Assembly (NCBI GenBank): GCA_016218815.1
Contig: JACRCX010000029.1
Coordinates: 47,417-111,416 of the forward strand
DNA length: 64,000 nt
Source of the DNA: Deltaproteobacteria bacterium
Lineage (GTDB): Bacteria > Myxococcota_A > Polyangia > DRWM01 > JAAZOP01
Reading direction: 5' to 3'
Of the stretch, positions 54,372 to 62,783 are shown piece by piece. The stretch's first letter is position 1, and every line of letters begins with the position of its first letter. Position numbers and translations under genes: made by a program. The notes beneath the pieces were generated by a model that saw only the letters and a program-made list of their open reading frames with translations, did not search any database and had not been told where the DNA came from.

Positions 54372-55679
54372 CTACCCCTCCAGGAGGAAGTCCTCGATCG
54401 TGACGCCGCGAGCGCGCTCCGTCTCGAAGCGGTCCCGCCCGATCACCGTCAGGCGGGCCTTGGGAAAGGTCTTCGTGAACCAAGCGTACTCGAGCGCGGA
54501 GGTTCGCCCGCGCTTCACTTCGAGGAAGCGGTCCGGACCCACCACGAAGTCCAACTCGTGCTTCGCACTCTGCCAGTGCGTGAGCTGCTCGGGCGCGTCA
54601 TCGCCGCGAATCGCCGCCCTTCTCCACAGCTCCTGGGCCACGAGCCACTCGATCCACTTCCCCTGTTCCTGCTCGGGCAGGAGGCGCCAGTCGTCGGCCG
54701 ACCGCAGCCTCGCCGGGTGCCACGCGGCAGCCGCTGCCAGGCAGACGAAGTGGTACTTGGCGGGCTTCCGCATTACGCGAACCCGGCGCTCGGGGTCCCA
54801 TGCCTGCGAGACGCCGACACAGCACAGATCGGCGAGAAGCTCGACGTAGGCCGCTGCGACGGTGTTGTTGGCCAGACCAGCCTCGCGCGCCAACTTCGCC
54901 TGGCCGAGCGGTGTGCCTCCCCAGACCAGCAGCCGTTCCAGGACGGCGAGCAGAGAGGCACGCGAGCGGCCCGAGGCGGCGTTCTCCCCGAGAATCCAGT
55001 CCCGAAAGATCGTTGGCACGTACTCCGGCAGCCGCGCTTCGGCGGCGAGCTCGGCGGCGGCCAGCGGACAGCCGCCGGAGATCATGTAGCCAATCCACGC
55101 CTGGTTCCCCAGGGGGCCCCCGCAGACCCGCCGGAACTCGGCGAACGACATGGGCGTGAACAGGTAGGTGGTCCGGTCGAGCCGGCCCTTGCGGCCGGGA
55201 AAGCGCTCGGCGCCGCGGCGCAGGTCAGCCGCCTTCGAGCCCGTCGTGACGACGAGCACGCGACGCAGCTCGCCGGCATCGAGCACCCGTTTGAGCGCGC
55301 CCTGCCAGCCGCCGACGGCGGTAATCTCGTCGATGAACAGGCGGCGGACCTTGCCTTGCGCGGGGAACGCCCCGGCCGTCTCGGATAGCAGCTCCCGGAG
55401 CCTCTCCTCGCCGCGGATCTCGTCGCCGTTGAGGTACAGGGCGCTCCCCGGCCCGTGGGCCGCGACGGTGTCGCGCATCGCGCCCTCGAGCCACGTGCTC
55501 TTGCCGTACTGTCGCGGGCCGCGGACGATCAGCACCCCCGGCTCCTCCGGCAACTCGTCCAGGCCGAACGAGAACCGGAACACGCACTTCCGCCCGCGCA
55601 ACGCCTCGAGGTGCGGGAGCACCCCGTGCCGGTCCGTCTCGCCGCGCAGCAGGCACTCGTTGATCTCCCTAACGTTCAT
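54372..55679 (-). CDS. DUF4143-family AAA ATPase
   Basis: 435 aa. Walker A GPRQYGKST (about 54-62) and Walker B LFIDEIT lie in the N-terminal ATPase; a sensor-like TTGSKAADLRRG follows. The middle is a winged-helix-like segment (LLVWGGTPLGQAKLAREAGLA). The C-terminal DUF4143 part has the nuclease-like ELDFVV...FLEVKRG pattern. These ATPases are widespread, often horizontally acquired, and of unknown function. There is no Shine-Dalgarno sequence; the ATG lies six bases after a TACCAT -10. The promoter region contains paired AACGTTCAT arms suggesting a dedicated repressor or self-regulation. Confidence 0.88.
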   Translation of the reverse strand: MNVREINECLLRGETDRHGVLPHLEALRGRKCVFRFSFGLDELPEEPGVLIVRGPRQYGKSTWLEGAMRDTVAAHGPGSALYLNGDEIRGEERLRELLSETAGAFPAQGKVRRLFIDEITAVGGWQGALKRVLDAGELRRVLVVTTGSKAADLRRGAERFPGRKGRLDRTTYLFTPMSFAEFRRVCGGPLGNQAWIGYMISGGCPLAAAELAAEARLPEYVPTIFRDWILGENAASGRSRASLLAVLERLLVWGGTPLGQAKLAREAGLANNTVAAAYVELLADLCCVGVSQAWDPERRVRVMRKPAKYHFVCLAAAAAWHPARLRSADDWRLLPEQEQGKWIEWLVAQELWRRAAIRGDDAPEQLTHWQSAKHELDFVVGPDRFLEVKRGRTSALEYAWFTKTFPKARLTVIGRDRFETERARGVTIEDFLLEG

Positions 55680-55714
55680 GGCGTTATGGTATCAAACGTT
55701 ATGAACGTTAGCAA
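55671..55714 (-). promoter_or_regulatory. Promoter and palindromic operator of the DUF4143 ATPase gene
   Basis: On the minus strand TTGCTA (55714-55709), 17 bases and TACCAT (55691-55686) precede the ATG by six bases. Arms AACGTTCAT (55671-55679) and ATGAACGTT (55701-55709) are exact inverted repeats; one overlaps the start codon and the other abuts the -35. A further AACGTT lies at 55695-55700. Such A/T-rich arms stand out in this GC-rich region. Confidence 0.65.
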
Positions 55715-55776
55715 CCAGACGGCGGGTGTGCGATGAACGGAACCGCCGCCCTCGCCCGCCCCGGCCACCCCGATGC

Positions 55777-55820
55777 AAACGCCGACGCCGACGCCCACGC
55801 CCACGCCCAAGCCCACGCCG
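55777..55820 (+). repeat. Hexamer tandem repeat (GCCNAC)
   Basis: About seven imperfect copies of a hexamer (GCCGAC, GCCCAC, GCCCAA) fill part of the gap between the ATPase promoter and the next plus-strand gene. A 43-codon frame from 55733 spans it but has no ribosome site or recognisable product, so no gene is called. Confidence 0.5.
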
Positions 55821-55866
55821 GCGCGCTGCTTGACCTCCCGACCGTTCGGCCCCAAGCTCCCTGACC

Positions 55867-57108
55867 ATGAATCGGATTGACCCGCACGCCCGTTCATCCG
55901 GTCGAGGTTCGTTGCCGCCGGTGGTCGTCGCTGCCGTCTCGTTCCTCGCCGCTCCCGTTCCCGTCCGCGCCGGCACCGTCTCCGCCGTGTCCCTGGCCGC
56001 GACGGTCGATCGCAGCGAGCGGATCCTCGTCGTCGAGGTGCTGGAGCCCGTCGACAGCGCGACACCGTGCGAGCTGACCTACGGGTTCCGCTACAAGGTC
56101 GAGCGCGCGCTGCGCGGTGCGACGGCGGCCGGAACCGAGGACCTCTACACGGACGGGTACCCGCAAGGCGACGTGACGAGCGAAGAGTGCCCCGAATCGC
56201 GCTCGTTCGAAGCGTACTTCGGCGATGTCCGCCCGCCATTCGAGCGTGGCCAGCGGCTGATCCTGTTCCTCGGCGACCGCGTACCGCATCACGCCTTCGA
56301 GTCGACGGAGTGGCTCGCCGAAGTGGGGGCCCTCGCCGGCACTCCGCCGCAGGCGACGCCTCCGCCGCCCGCGGCGACCACCATCCCCGCGGCGCCGCCG
56401 CCCACATCGGCGGTTCCTCCCCGGGCGCCGCCACCCTCGCCGCCGCCGGCGGTCGAACCTCCTCCCTTCGTCGCCCCTGCAGGCCCCGCGACCGGCCCCA
56501 CGGTCCTGGAGAGCGAGGGGAGGGCGGTCTTGCCCGGCGTCACCGAGCTGGTGTTCATTTCAGACGACGACGGCGTGGCCGTCATCGGCGGCGCCTCGTC
56601 CCTCGCCGCGGGCTCGGCCGAGGAAGGCGGGCCACCGGCGCTCGGCGGCACCGTCGCGTGCCGCACGCCTTGCCGCCTCCGCGTGCCGAACGGCTCGTAC
56701 CTCTTCCACGTCGGGTCGACCGAGTTCATGGTAGCGGCGACCGGAGGCGAGCAGACCTGGAATCTGGTGGAGGAGAACTCGGCCGCGCTGGCCGCGGGCG
56801 AGCACCTCACCTACGACGGGATCGGAACGCTGGCGGGCGCCGGGGTCCTGCTGGCCATCACGCTCGGCGGCGAGGGTGCATCCGACACCAGCGTCCAGGC
56901 GATCGTCGCCTACACCCTCCTGGGCCTCGGGTTCACCTCGATGGCCATCGGCATTCCTCTCTGGGCGCTCTGCGGCGGCTCCGCCGAGCAGGTCTCCGGC
57001 GACGCCGGAGCCGGCGTCACCGGCCTCTCGCTGCTTCCCGGCCCCGTCGCCGTCGATCCCGGGTCCGGCCGCACCGCCTGGGGCCTCTCGCTCGCCCTCA
57101 CCTTCTAG
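55867..57108 (+). CDS. Exported protein with Pro-rich linker and two C-terminal membrane segments
   Basis: 413 aa. A long N-terminal signal ends near VPVRAG. Residues about 35-155 are a mixed domain with two Cys (ATPCELTYGF, SEECPES). A Pro-rich linker (about 160-205) follows, then a beta-rich part with VACRTPCRLRVPNGSYLFHVG, resembling a PEGA-type module. Two hydrophobic segments (LAGAGVLLAITLGG, IVAYTLLGLGFTSMAIGIPLWAL) and a C-terminal LALTF end the protein. The layout resembles the TPR-PEGA protein at 8476 and the protein at 38587. The function is unknown. Confidence 0.65.
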   Translation: MNRIDPHARSSGRGSLPPVVVAAVSFLAAPVPVRAGTVSAVSLAATVDRSERILVVEVLEPVDSATPCELTYGFRYKVERALRGATAAGTEDLYTDGYPQGDVTSEECPESRSFEAYFGDVRPPFERGQRLILFLGDRVPHHAFESTEWLAEVGALAGTPPQATPPPPAATTIPAAPPPTSAVPPRAPPPSPPPAVEPPPFVAPAGPATGPTVLESEGRAVLPGVTELVFISDDDGVAVIGGASSLAAGSAEEGGPPALGGTVACRTPCRLRVPNGSYLFHVGSTEFMVAATGGEQTWNLVEENSAALAAGEHLTYDGIGTLAGAGVLLAITLGGEGASDTSVQAIVAYTLLGLGFTSMAIGIPLWALCGGSAEQVSGDAGAGVTGLSLLPGPVAVDPGSGRTAWGLSLALTF

Positions 57109-57112
57109 CCCT

Positions 57113-57162
57113 TTCGACCAACAACTCGACCCGCTCGACCAACCACCAACCAACAACCAATT
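57113..57162 (+). repeat. A/C-rich dispersed repeat, copy A8
   Basis: TCGACCAACAACTCGACCCG, CTCGACCAACCACCAACC, AACAACCAATT. It nearly matches the copy at 39571 and abuts the -35 of the next promoter. Confidence 0.8.
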
Positions 57163-57190
57163 GCCGCCCCGCTTCCCGCCGTGCTACACG
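57161..57190 (+). promoter_or_regulatory. Candidate leaderless promoter
   Basis: TTGCCG (57161-57166), 18 bases and TACACG (57185-57190); the ATG follows nine bases later with no ribosome site. Confidence 0.45.
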
Positions 57191-57199
57191 TCCGTCCCG

Positions 57200-59584
57200 A
57201 TGCGCAGGCTATTCGCGGGCGTCGCGCTCGTCACGTGCTCCACCCTCCTGCTCGAGATCCTCCTCACCCGGATCTTCTCGTACACCCTCTACTACCACTT
57301 CGCCTTCCTGGTCATCTCGCTCGCCCTGTTCGGGCTCGGCGTCAGCGGCGTCGTGCTCTACGTGCGCGCCGAACGCTACCCGCGGGAGAAGCTCGAGGAG
57401 CTGCTGGCGCACCACGCGAAGCGCTTCGCGCTGTGGACCGTCGTCGCGCTGATCTACGTGCTGTACCACGGCGTCACCGGACGGTTCGACCTGTTCAACA
57501 AGCCGCGGTTCACCTCGCAGACCTTCTTCGAGCTGGCCATGATGTACGGCGTCACCGCCGTGCCGATGTACTACTCGGGCATGGTCGTCTCGCTCGCGAT
57601 CACCCACCTGCGGGAGCGGATCGGCGAGCTGTACTTCTACGACCTGGCCGGCGCGAGCCTGGGGTGCCTCCTCGCCGGGCCGCTGCTCTCGACGCTGGGC
57701 GCCGAGAACGCCGTCCTGCTCGTGGCCGCGGCCGCCGCCGGCGCGTCGCTCGTCTTCCAGCCCCGAACCTCCTCGGGCCGCTGGTCGGTCCGCTCCGCCG
57801 CGCTCACCGCCGGGCTGTTGGCGCTGCTGCTCCTGAACCTCCTGCGGCCGACGCTGCGCGTCGGGTCGTTCAAGGAGGTCGACGAGCGCTACGTCACGTT
57901 CGCGCAGTGGAACTCGTTCTCCCGCGTCGTCGTCGAGGAGCGCCCGGGGCAGGCGCGGCCGGCGATGTACATCGACGCGATGGCCAAGACCGAGGTGCAC
58001 TCGGCCGCGGAGTTGGACGAGGAGGCGCCGCCGGACGAGTACTCCGGCGCGTCGAGCCTGGTCTACGCGGTGCGCGGCGGGAAGAAGGCCCTGATCATCG
58101 GCCCCGGCGGCGGCACCGACGTCGTCGGCGCCCTGCGCGCCGGCAACTCGGTCCTCGGCGTCGAGATCAACCCCATCATCGCCCACGACGTCATGCAGGG
58201 CCGGTACCTCGAGCGCACGGGCGGCCTGTACAAGCGGCCCGACGTGCGGATCGCCGTCGACGAGGGGCGCAGCTTCGTCCATCGCACGAGCGAGCGGTTC
58301 GACGTCATCCAGGCGACGCTGGTGGACACCTGGGCCGCCACCGCGAGCGGCGCTTTCGCCCTGACCGAGAACTACCTCTACACGGTCGAGGCGTTCGTGG
58401 ACTACCTGAAGCACCTCACGCCGGACGGCATCCTGTCCTTCACCCGCTGGTGCATCGCGCCGGACATGGAGTGCCTGCGCGTCGTGACCCTGGCCCGCGA
58501 GGCGTTGCGCCGCGTCGGCGTCCCGAACGCCGACGCGCACGTCTTCGTCGCCTACAAGAACATCATCGGCACGATCCTGGTGCGTCGGACGCCGTTCCCC
58601 CCCGAGGAGGCCGACGCGCTGGTCGCCGCGGCGAACGACCGCGGGATGATGCCGATCTACGTCCCGCGCCAGGAGCGCCAGGACACGCTGGCCAAGCTCG
58701 TGCGCGCGCCCGACCCGCAGCCGGTGCTCGACGCGTTCCCCTCGGACATCTCGCCCGTCTACGACGACCGCCCGTTCTTCTTCTACGGCGTGCGGCCGCA
58801 CGAGCTGTTCTCCGCGGTGCTCGACTTCGACAAGCTGATGATCAACAGCTTCTCCGTCGCCGTCCTGATCGCCCTGTTCGCCATCGTCGCCCTGCTCGTC
58901 CTGGCCTTCATCCTGGTCCCGCTCCTCCTGCACCGCCGCGACGTGCTGCGCTCCCGCCCCCTGTCCAAGCTGCGGGACCTGGGTTTCTTCGTCGCCATCG
59001 GCGTCGGTTTCATCGTGGTCGAGGTGGTCCTGCTGCAACGGTTCGGGCTGTTCCTGGGTCATCCCAGCCACTCGCTGGTCGTCGTGCTCTTCTCGCTGCT
59101 GCTGGCCGGCGGCGTGGGCAGTTTCCTCTCCGAGCGGATTCCCGAGCGGCACCGCCGGCTGGGCCTCGCGCTCGCCGCGGGCGCCGTGATCGTCATCCTG
59201 CTCGCCTACGTCTTCCTCCTGCCGTGGGTCTTCGACCGGTGGCTCGGGGCCGGGCTCCAGGCGCGAATCGGGATCGCCGCGCTGCTGACCGCACTGCCCG
59301 GCCTGGCGATGGGGATGATGCTGCCGTCCGGCGTACGGTTGATCTCGACCCGCCATCCCGAGATCGTTCCCTGGGGCTGGGGCCTCAACGGCGCCGCGTC
59401 CGTCTTCGGCTCCGTCGCGGCGATGGTCGTGGCCATGAACCTCGGCTCCCGCGCCAGTCTCTTCCTCGGCGCCGCATGCTACGCCCTCGCCCTCCTCGCC
59501 GGTTTCCGCCGCCCGGGAACCTTGACGCCGGAGCCGGCGGGGGCCAAAGTGGAGCCCGAGTCGAAGGAGGGTCCGACATCATGA
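57200..59584 (+). CDS. Polytopic membrane protein with spermidine-synthase-like methyltransferase domain
   Basis: 794 aa. About six hydrophobic helices occupy residues 1-220. A central Rossmann domain (about 235-500) has the SAM-type loop ALIIGPGGGTDVVGAL (near 297), LGVEINPI, VDEGRSFV and DVIQATLVDTWAA, as in spermidine synthase-like proteins. Five to six more membrane helices follow (about 545-770). The family is common in Myxococcota and other environmental bacteria and its substrate is unknown. A true polyamine synthase is doubtful because of the membrane arrangement. The start is the ATG at 57200. The stop overlaps the next gene (ATGA). Confidence 0.82.
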   Translation: MRRLFAGVALVTCSTLLLEILLTRIFSYTLYYHFAFLVISLALFGLGVSGVVLYVRAERYPREKLEELLAHHAKRFALWTVVALIYVLYHGVTGRFDLFNKPRFTSQTFFELAMMYGVTAVPMYYSGMVVSLAITHLRERIGELYFYDLAGASLGCLLAGPLLSTLGAENAVLLVAAAAAGASLVFQPRTSSGRWSVRSAALTAGLLALLLLNLLRPTLRVGSFKEVDERYVTFAQWNSFSRVVVEERPGQARPAMYIDAMAKTEVHSAAELDEEAPPDEYSGASSLVYAVRGGKKALIIGPGGGTDVVGALRAGNSVLGVEINPIIAHDVMQGRYLERTGGLYKRPDVRIAVDEGRSFVHRTSERFDVIQATLVDTWAATASGAFALTENYLYTVEAFVDYLKHLTPDGILSFTRWCIAPDMECLRVVTLAREALRRVGVPNADAHVFVAYKNIIGTILVRRTPFPPEEADALVAAANDRGMMPIYVPRQERQDTLAKLVRAPDPQPVLDAFPSDISPVYDDRPFFFYGVRPHELFSAVLDFDKLMINSFSVAVLIALFAIVALLVLAFILVPLLLHRRDVLRSRPLSKLRDLGFFVAIGVGFIVVEVVLLQRFGLFLGHPSHSLVVVLFSLLLAGGVGSFLSERIPERHRRLGLALAAGAVIVILLAYVFLLPWVFDRWLGAGLQARIGIAALLTALPGLAMGMMLPSGVRLISTRHPEIVPWGWGLNGAASVFGSVAAMVVAMNLGSRASLFLGAACYALALLAGFRRPGTLTPEPAGAKVEPESKEGPTS

Positions 59585-59901
59585 TGCGTCTCGCCATCGG
59601 TCTCGTGTCCCTCGCCGGCTTGCTCGTCCTTCCGGGGTGCTCGCTCGAATTCGTCGAATGCGGGGCGAACGGCGTGCATTGCGGCGGGGAAGCCAGCGTG
59701 TGCGTCTGCGCCACGGGGCGCTGCGCCGAGCCGGACGACCGCTGTCCGAGCGGCCTGCACTACACCGGCGGCCGATGCGTCCCTGCCGAGCTCGCCTCCT
59801 CCGCCGTCGAGTCCACCCCGGTTCGCCCGCGTTCGTGCTCCTCGGATGCCGTCGCGGAGGACGGCGCGGGCGACGTGGCGGACGACGGCGGCGGCGGGTA
59901 G
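59581..59901 (+). CDS. Small Cys-rich lipoprotein
   Basis: 106 aa. It starts at tandem ATG codons 59581/59584 overlapping the previous stop; GGAGGG lies 9-10 bases upstream. The signal peptide ends LPGC. The mature part has about ten cysteines within 45 residues (VECGANGVHCGGEASVCVC, RCAEPDDRCPSG) and a polar, Asp/Gly-rich tail. It is probably a disulphide-stabilised envelope protein. No family is recognised. Confidence 0.65.
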   Translation: MMRLAIGLVSLAGLLVLPGCSLEFVECGANGVHCGGEASVCVCATGRCAEPDDRCPSGLHYTGGRCVPAELASSAVESTPVRPRSCSSDAVAEDGAGDVADDGGGG

Positions 59902-59920
59902 GCGTTTTTCGTGTTCCCGA

Positions 59921-60919
59921 TCAGCTTGCGAGCGCGCGCTTGGTCGCGGCGGACGGGGAGGGCGTCGCGGAGGCGGTGGGCTCCGCCGAGGCGCGCGCGC
60001 CTCCGGCGTGGAGCTTCGCGCCCGCGAGGATCGCCTCGACGAGCTTGTCGTAGTCGTAGCCGGCGCCGGCCGCGATCTTCGGCAGGAGGCTGGTCGTGGT
60101 CATCCCCGGCAGCGAGTTGACCTCCAGGACGTACTCGTTGTCCCCTTCCGTGACGATGAGATCGACCCGCGAGGCGCCCGTGCAGCCCACGGCCCGGTTC
60201 GCCTTCTCGGCCAGCGTCAGGACGCAGCGGTAGCGCGTCGGCGAGAGCCGCGCCGGGAAATGGTAGTCGCAGCTCCCCGGCGTGTACTTCGCCTGGTAGT
60301 CGTAGAACTCGCGCTTCGGAGCGATCTCGATCGCGCCGAGCACGCGGCCGTCGAGCACGCCCACGCAGATCTCCTTGCCCTTGATGAAACGCTCGACCAG
60401 CACCTCGTCGTCGAAACGCAACGCGTCCCGGACCGCCTCGGCCAGCTCGTCGGCCGCGTGGACCACCGTCACCCCGACGCTCGAGCCCTCGCGGCGCGGC
60501 TTGACCACCGCCGGGAAGCCGAACGAGCCGTGCACCGCCAGGATGCGGTCGGCATCGGCGGCGGGCAGCGCGTAGTACGGCGGCGTCGCGATGTTGTGCA
60601 GGCGGAAGATCTCCTTGGCCTTGAGCTTGTCCATGGCGAGCGCCGAGGCCAGGACGCCGGAGCCCGTGTAGGGGATGCCGAGCAGCTCGAGCAGGCCCTG
60701 GACGCAGCCGTCCTCGCCGTACTTGCCGTGCAGCGCCAGGAACGCCACCTCGACACGCGCCTGCCGCAGCACCTGGTCGACGTCCCCGTCGACGTAGATG
60801 CGCACCACGTCGTGGCCCAGCCGCTCCAACGCGGCCGCCGCGGCCTCGCCCGTCTTCAACGATACCTCGCGTTCCGACGACATCCCCCCCAACAGCACGC
60901 CGACCCGCTTCCGGCCCAT
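59921..60919 (-). CDS. ddl: D-alanine--D-alanine ligase
   Basis: 332 aa ATP-grasp enzyme joining two D-alanines for peptidoglycan. Motifs are VLLGGMSSEREVSL, ALHGKYGEDG, YTGSGVLASALAMDK, VVKPRREGSSVG and the C-terminal LEVNSLPGMTTTSLLPK. Tyr in FYDYQAKYTPG and the Lys in the serine loop favour D-Ala over D-lactate. The start is the ATG at 60919. An Ala/Ser-rich tail of about 30 residues extends beyond the family end. No mur genes are adjacent. Confidence 0.95.
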   Translation of the reverse strand: MGRKRVGVLLGGMSSEREVSLKTGEAAAAALERLGHDVVRIYVDGDVDQVLRQARVEVAFLALHGKYGEDGCVQGLLELLGIPYTGSGVLASALAMDKLKAKEIFRLHNIATPPYYALPAADADRILAVHGSFGFPAVVKPRREGSSVGVTVVHAADELAEAVRDALRFDDEVLVERFIKGKEICVGVLDGRVLGAIEIAPKREFYDYQAKYTPGSCDYHFPARLSPTRYRCVLTLAEKANRAVGCTGASRVDLIVTEGDNEYVLEVNSLPGMTTTSLLPKIAAGAGYDYDKLVEAILAGAKLHAGGARASAEPTASATPSPSAATKRALAS

Positions 60920-60978
60920 CGTCCGCACTCCTCCCCGCCCCGGGCCCCTCCGGGCTCCACCTGGACGCCCGCGGCCCG

Positions 60979-61007
60979 AATATCCCAGACCGGAAACGAC
61001 GGGGCAA
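60979..61007 (-). promoter_or_regulatory. Candidate ddl promoter
   Basis: TTGCCC (61007-61002), 17 bases and GATATT (60984-60979) on the minus strand, about 60 bases before ddl. Confidence 0.35.
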
Positions 61008-61050
61008 ATTCCAGGTGAAGGCCGCCGGGTCCAGACGCTCCCGGAGTTCG

Positions 61051-61090
61051 CGTGAAGGGCGCCAAGAGGCAGGGAACGCGAAGAAGGTGG
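61051..61090 (+). repeat. Degenerate CTTTGCG-type repeat, opposite orientation
   Basis: GTGAAGGGCGCCAAGAGG and GGGAACGCGAAGAAGG resemble the reverse complement of the tracts in hisC. It lies just after the cytochrome stop codon. Confidence 0.4.
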
Positions 61091-61097
61091 GGCGCCG

Positions 61098-62576
61098 CTA
61101 CCAGGTCTCCGGGTCGTGGCAGATGGGCGTGCAGGTCCGGGTCGCCGGGTTGTAGGTCCCGCCCGCCGCGAGCGAGACCGTGACGTCGCCATCGATGTGC
61201 AGCGTGCGATCGATGATCGTCTTGGACGAGTTCACGACCGTGGAGTGGCACTGGTTGCAGCGCAGCCCCGTGTCACCGACGTGGCTCCAGTGCTGGCCGG
61301 ACATCGTGAACGCCGCCTCCGACACCGTCTCGTCGTTGTGGCAGCTCGAACAGGTGAGCGTCGGGTCGCCCGCCCACGAGATCGCGCCGTTGTTCCCCCG
61401 CCCGTTGCCGTGGCAGTAGAGGCTCGAGCAGCGGCCGGCCGAGAAGTCGTACGTCGCCGCCGGGTTGAACGGACCGAACGTCAGCTCGGCCCGCCCGTCA
61501 CCGTCCATGTGGCCCGGCGAGAACGCATCGGCCGGAACGACGTGGCATTCCTCGCACGCCCACGCCAGGTGCGTCGGCGTGTCCGAAAGGTGGCGCGTGT
61601 GCGCCCCGACCGCCAGGTCGTCGCGGGACGTCTGGCCGGCCACTCCCTCCGGAGGGGCCCCCGTCATGTTGTCCACGCCGCCGTGGCAGAACGTGCAGTC
61701 CGTCGTCCAGCCTTCGCCGTGGCAGGAATAGCACGACACGCCCGCAGCGCCGCCCCGCAGATCGTCGCCGTGACACGACTTGCACGCGTCGAGATCCGCC
61801 TCCGCCGCCGCCCCGTGCACGTCGCCGTCGCTCCACCCGTCCGGGTGCGGGCCGTTCGACTGCACGGTCCCGTCGATGTGCAACGCCGGGTTCGCGAACG
61901 CATACCCCGCCCCGATCACCTCGGTGTGGCAGTACTCGCAGCGGTCCAGTGTCGTGTGCGTCCCGCCCGGAGGCAGGCTGTGGCACGTGCCGCACTCGGC
62001 CTGCGAGCCGTCCACCAGCGTCCACTGCGGGCTCGTGTTGCTGCCGCCCGGCTGCAACGTCGCACCGTGGCAATACACGCCCGAGCAGTTCGTGCCGTCA
62101 AAGCCGGGGTCGGCGCCGTCGTTCCGCGCCAGCGCGCTCCACGTCAGCTCCGCCGGCAGATCGCTGTCGATGTGCCCCGGGTCCGTCAGCGCCATCGGAA
62201 CCACGTGGCAGTCGGAACACGCGACCTCGTGGTGCCAGTCGGACGACCCAAGGTGGCTGCGGTGCGCACCGACGCCCCGCGACGTCGTCGCGGAGCTGCC
62301 GTCCAGCGCCAGCGGCGGCGCCGGACTGTCCGTGTCGCCATGACAGGTGTTGCAGACCGGTCCCCCGTCCTCCCCGCCGTCCCCGTCCGTCCCCACGTCC
62401 CCATCGGCATCGGCCGTGCCGTCGTCGTCGACGTCGGCATCCGCGCCGCCGTCCCCGTCCGCCACGTCCCCCCCGTCGCCGTCCCCCTCACCGTTCGCGT
62501 GCCCGCCACCCTCGCACGCCCACAACCCCGCACCCGCCAGAAGCAGCACCAGCCGGAGCGAATTCGCCTTCGACAT
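61098..62576 (-). CDS. Multihaem c-type cytochrome lipoprotein with CxxxxCH motifs
   Basis: 492 aa. The signal peptide ends GLWAC; an Asp/Gly-rich acidic linker of about 50 residues follows. I count ten CxxCH motifs (CNTCH, CSDCH, CGTCH, CEYCH, CKSCH, CYSCH, CTFCH, CEECH, CSSCH, CNQCH), two CxxxxCH (CSGVYCH, CSSLYCH) and one CxxxCH (CTPICH). The CxxxxCHG...PxWxxxxxxxCGTCH arrangement matches the Geobacter-type CxxxxCH/CxxCH family. Distal His residues alternate between motifs. It is a probable outer-membrane or periplasmic electron carrier. The start is the ATG at 62576; the ATG at 62588 is an alternative. No cytochrome maturation genes are nearby. Confidence 0.88.
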   Translation of the reverse strand: MSKANSLRLVLLLAGAGLWACEGGGHANGEGDGDGGDVADGDGGADADVDDDGTADADGDVGTDGDGGEDGGPVCNTCHGDTDSPAPPLALDGSSATTSRGVGAHRSHLGSSDWHHEVACSDCHVVPMALTDPGHIDSDLPAELTWSALARNDGADPGFDGTNCSGVYCHGATLQPGGSNTSPQWTLVDGSQAECGTCHSLPPGGTHTTLDRCEYCHTEVIGAGYAFANPALHIDGTVQSNGPHPDGWSDGDVHGAAAEADLDACKSCHGDDLRGGAAGVSCYSCHGEGWTTDCTFCHGGVDNMTGAPPEGVAGQTSRDDLAVGAHTRHLSDTPTHLAWACEECHVVPADAFSPGHMDGDGRAELTFGPFNPAATYDFSAGRCSSLYCHGNGRGNNGAISWAGDPTLTCSSCHNDETVSEAAFTMSGQHWSHVGDTGLRCNQCHSTVVNSSKTIIDRTLHIDGDVTVSLAAGGTYNPATRTCTPICHDPETW

Positions 62577-62740
62577 GTTCAACCCCATCTCCTCATGGTG
62601 GCGCCCAACCCCTCTCGTGCCGTGCTGAACCTGAACCCTCCGGGCGGGTGGACGCGCAACGTGGACGATCGCAACGTTCGATGCCTCCGCATCGGGGTGA
62701 AGTCTACGGGCAACCACCGCAGCGCGCAAGGGGCCGGGCG

Positions 62741-62772
62741 GTGGAGCGGTGGAGCGGTGGAGCGGCAGAGCG
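62741..62772 (+). repeat. GGTGGAGC tandem repeat
   Basis: Three direct copies of GGTGGAGC and a diverged fourth lie between lon and the cytochrome gene. The surrounding gap 62577-62815 contains no gene. Confidence 0.6.
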
Positions 62773-62783
62773 CCCGGCTCCGG

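Noticed and set aside
55733..55864. A 43-codon frame between the ATPase promoter and the next gene
   Set aside because: It consists of hexamer repeats, has no ribosome site and no recognisable product.
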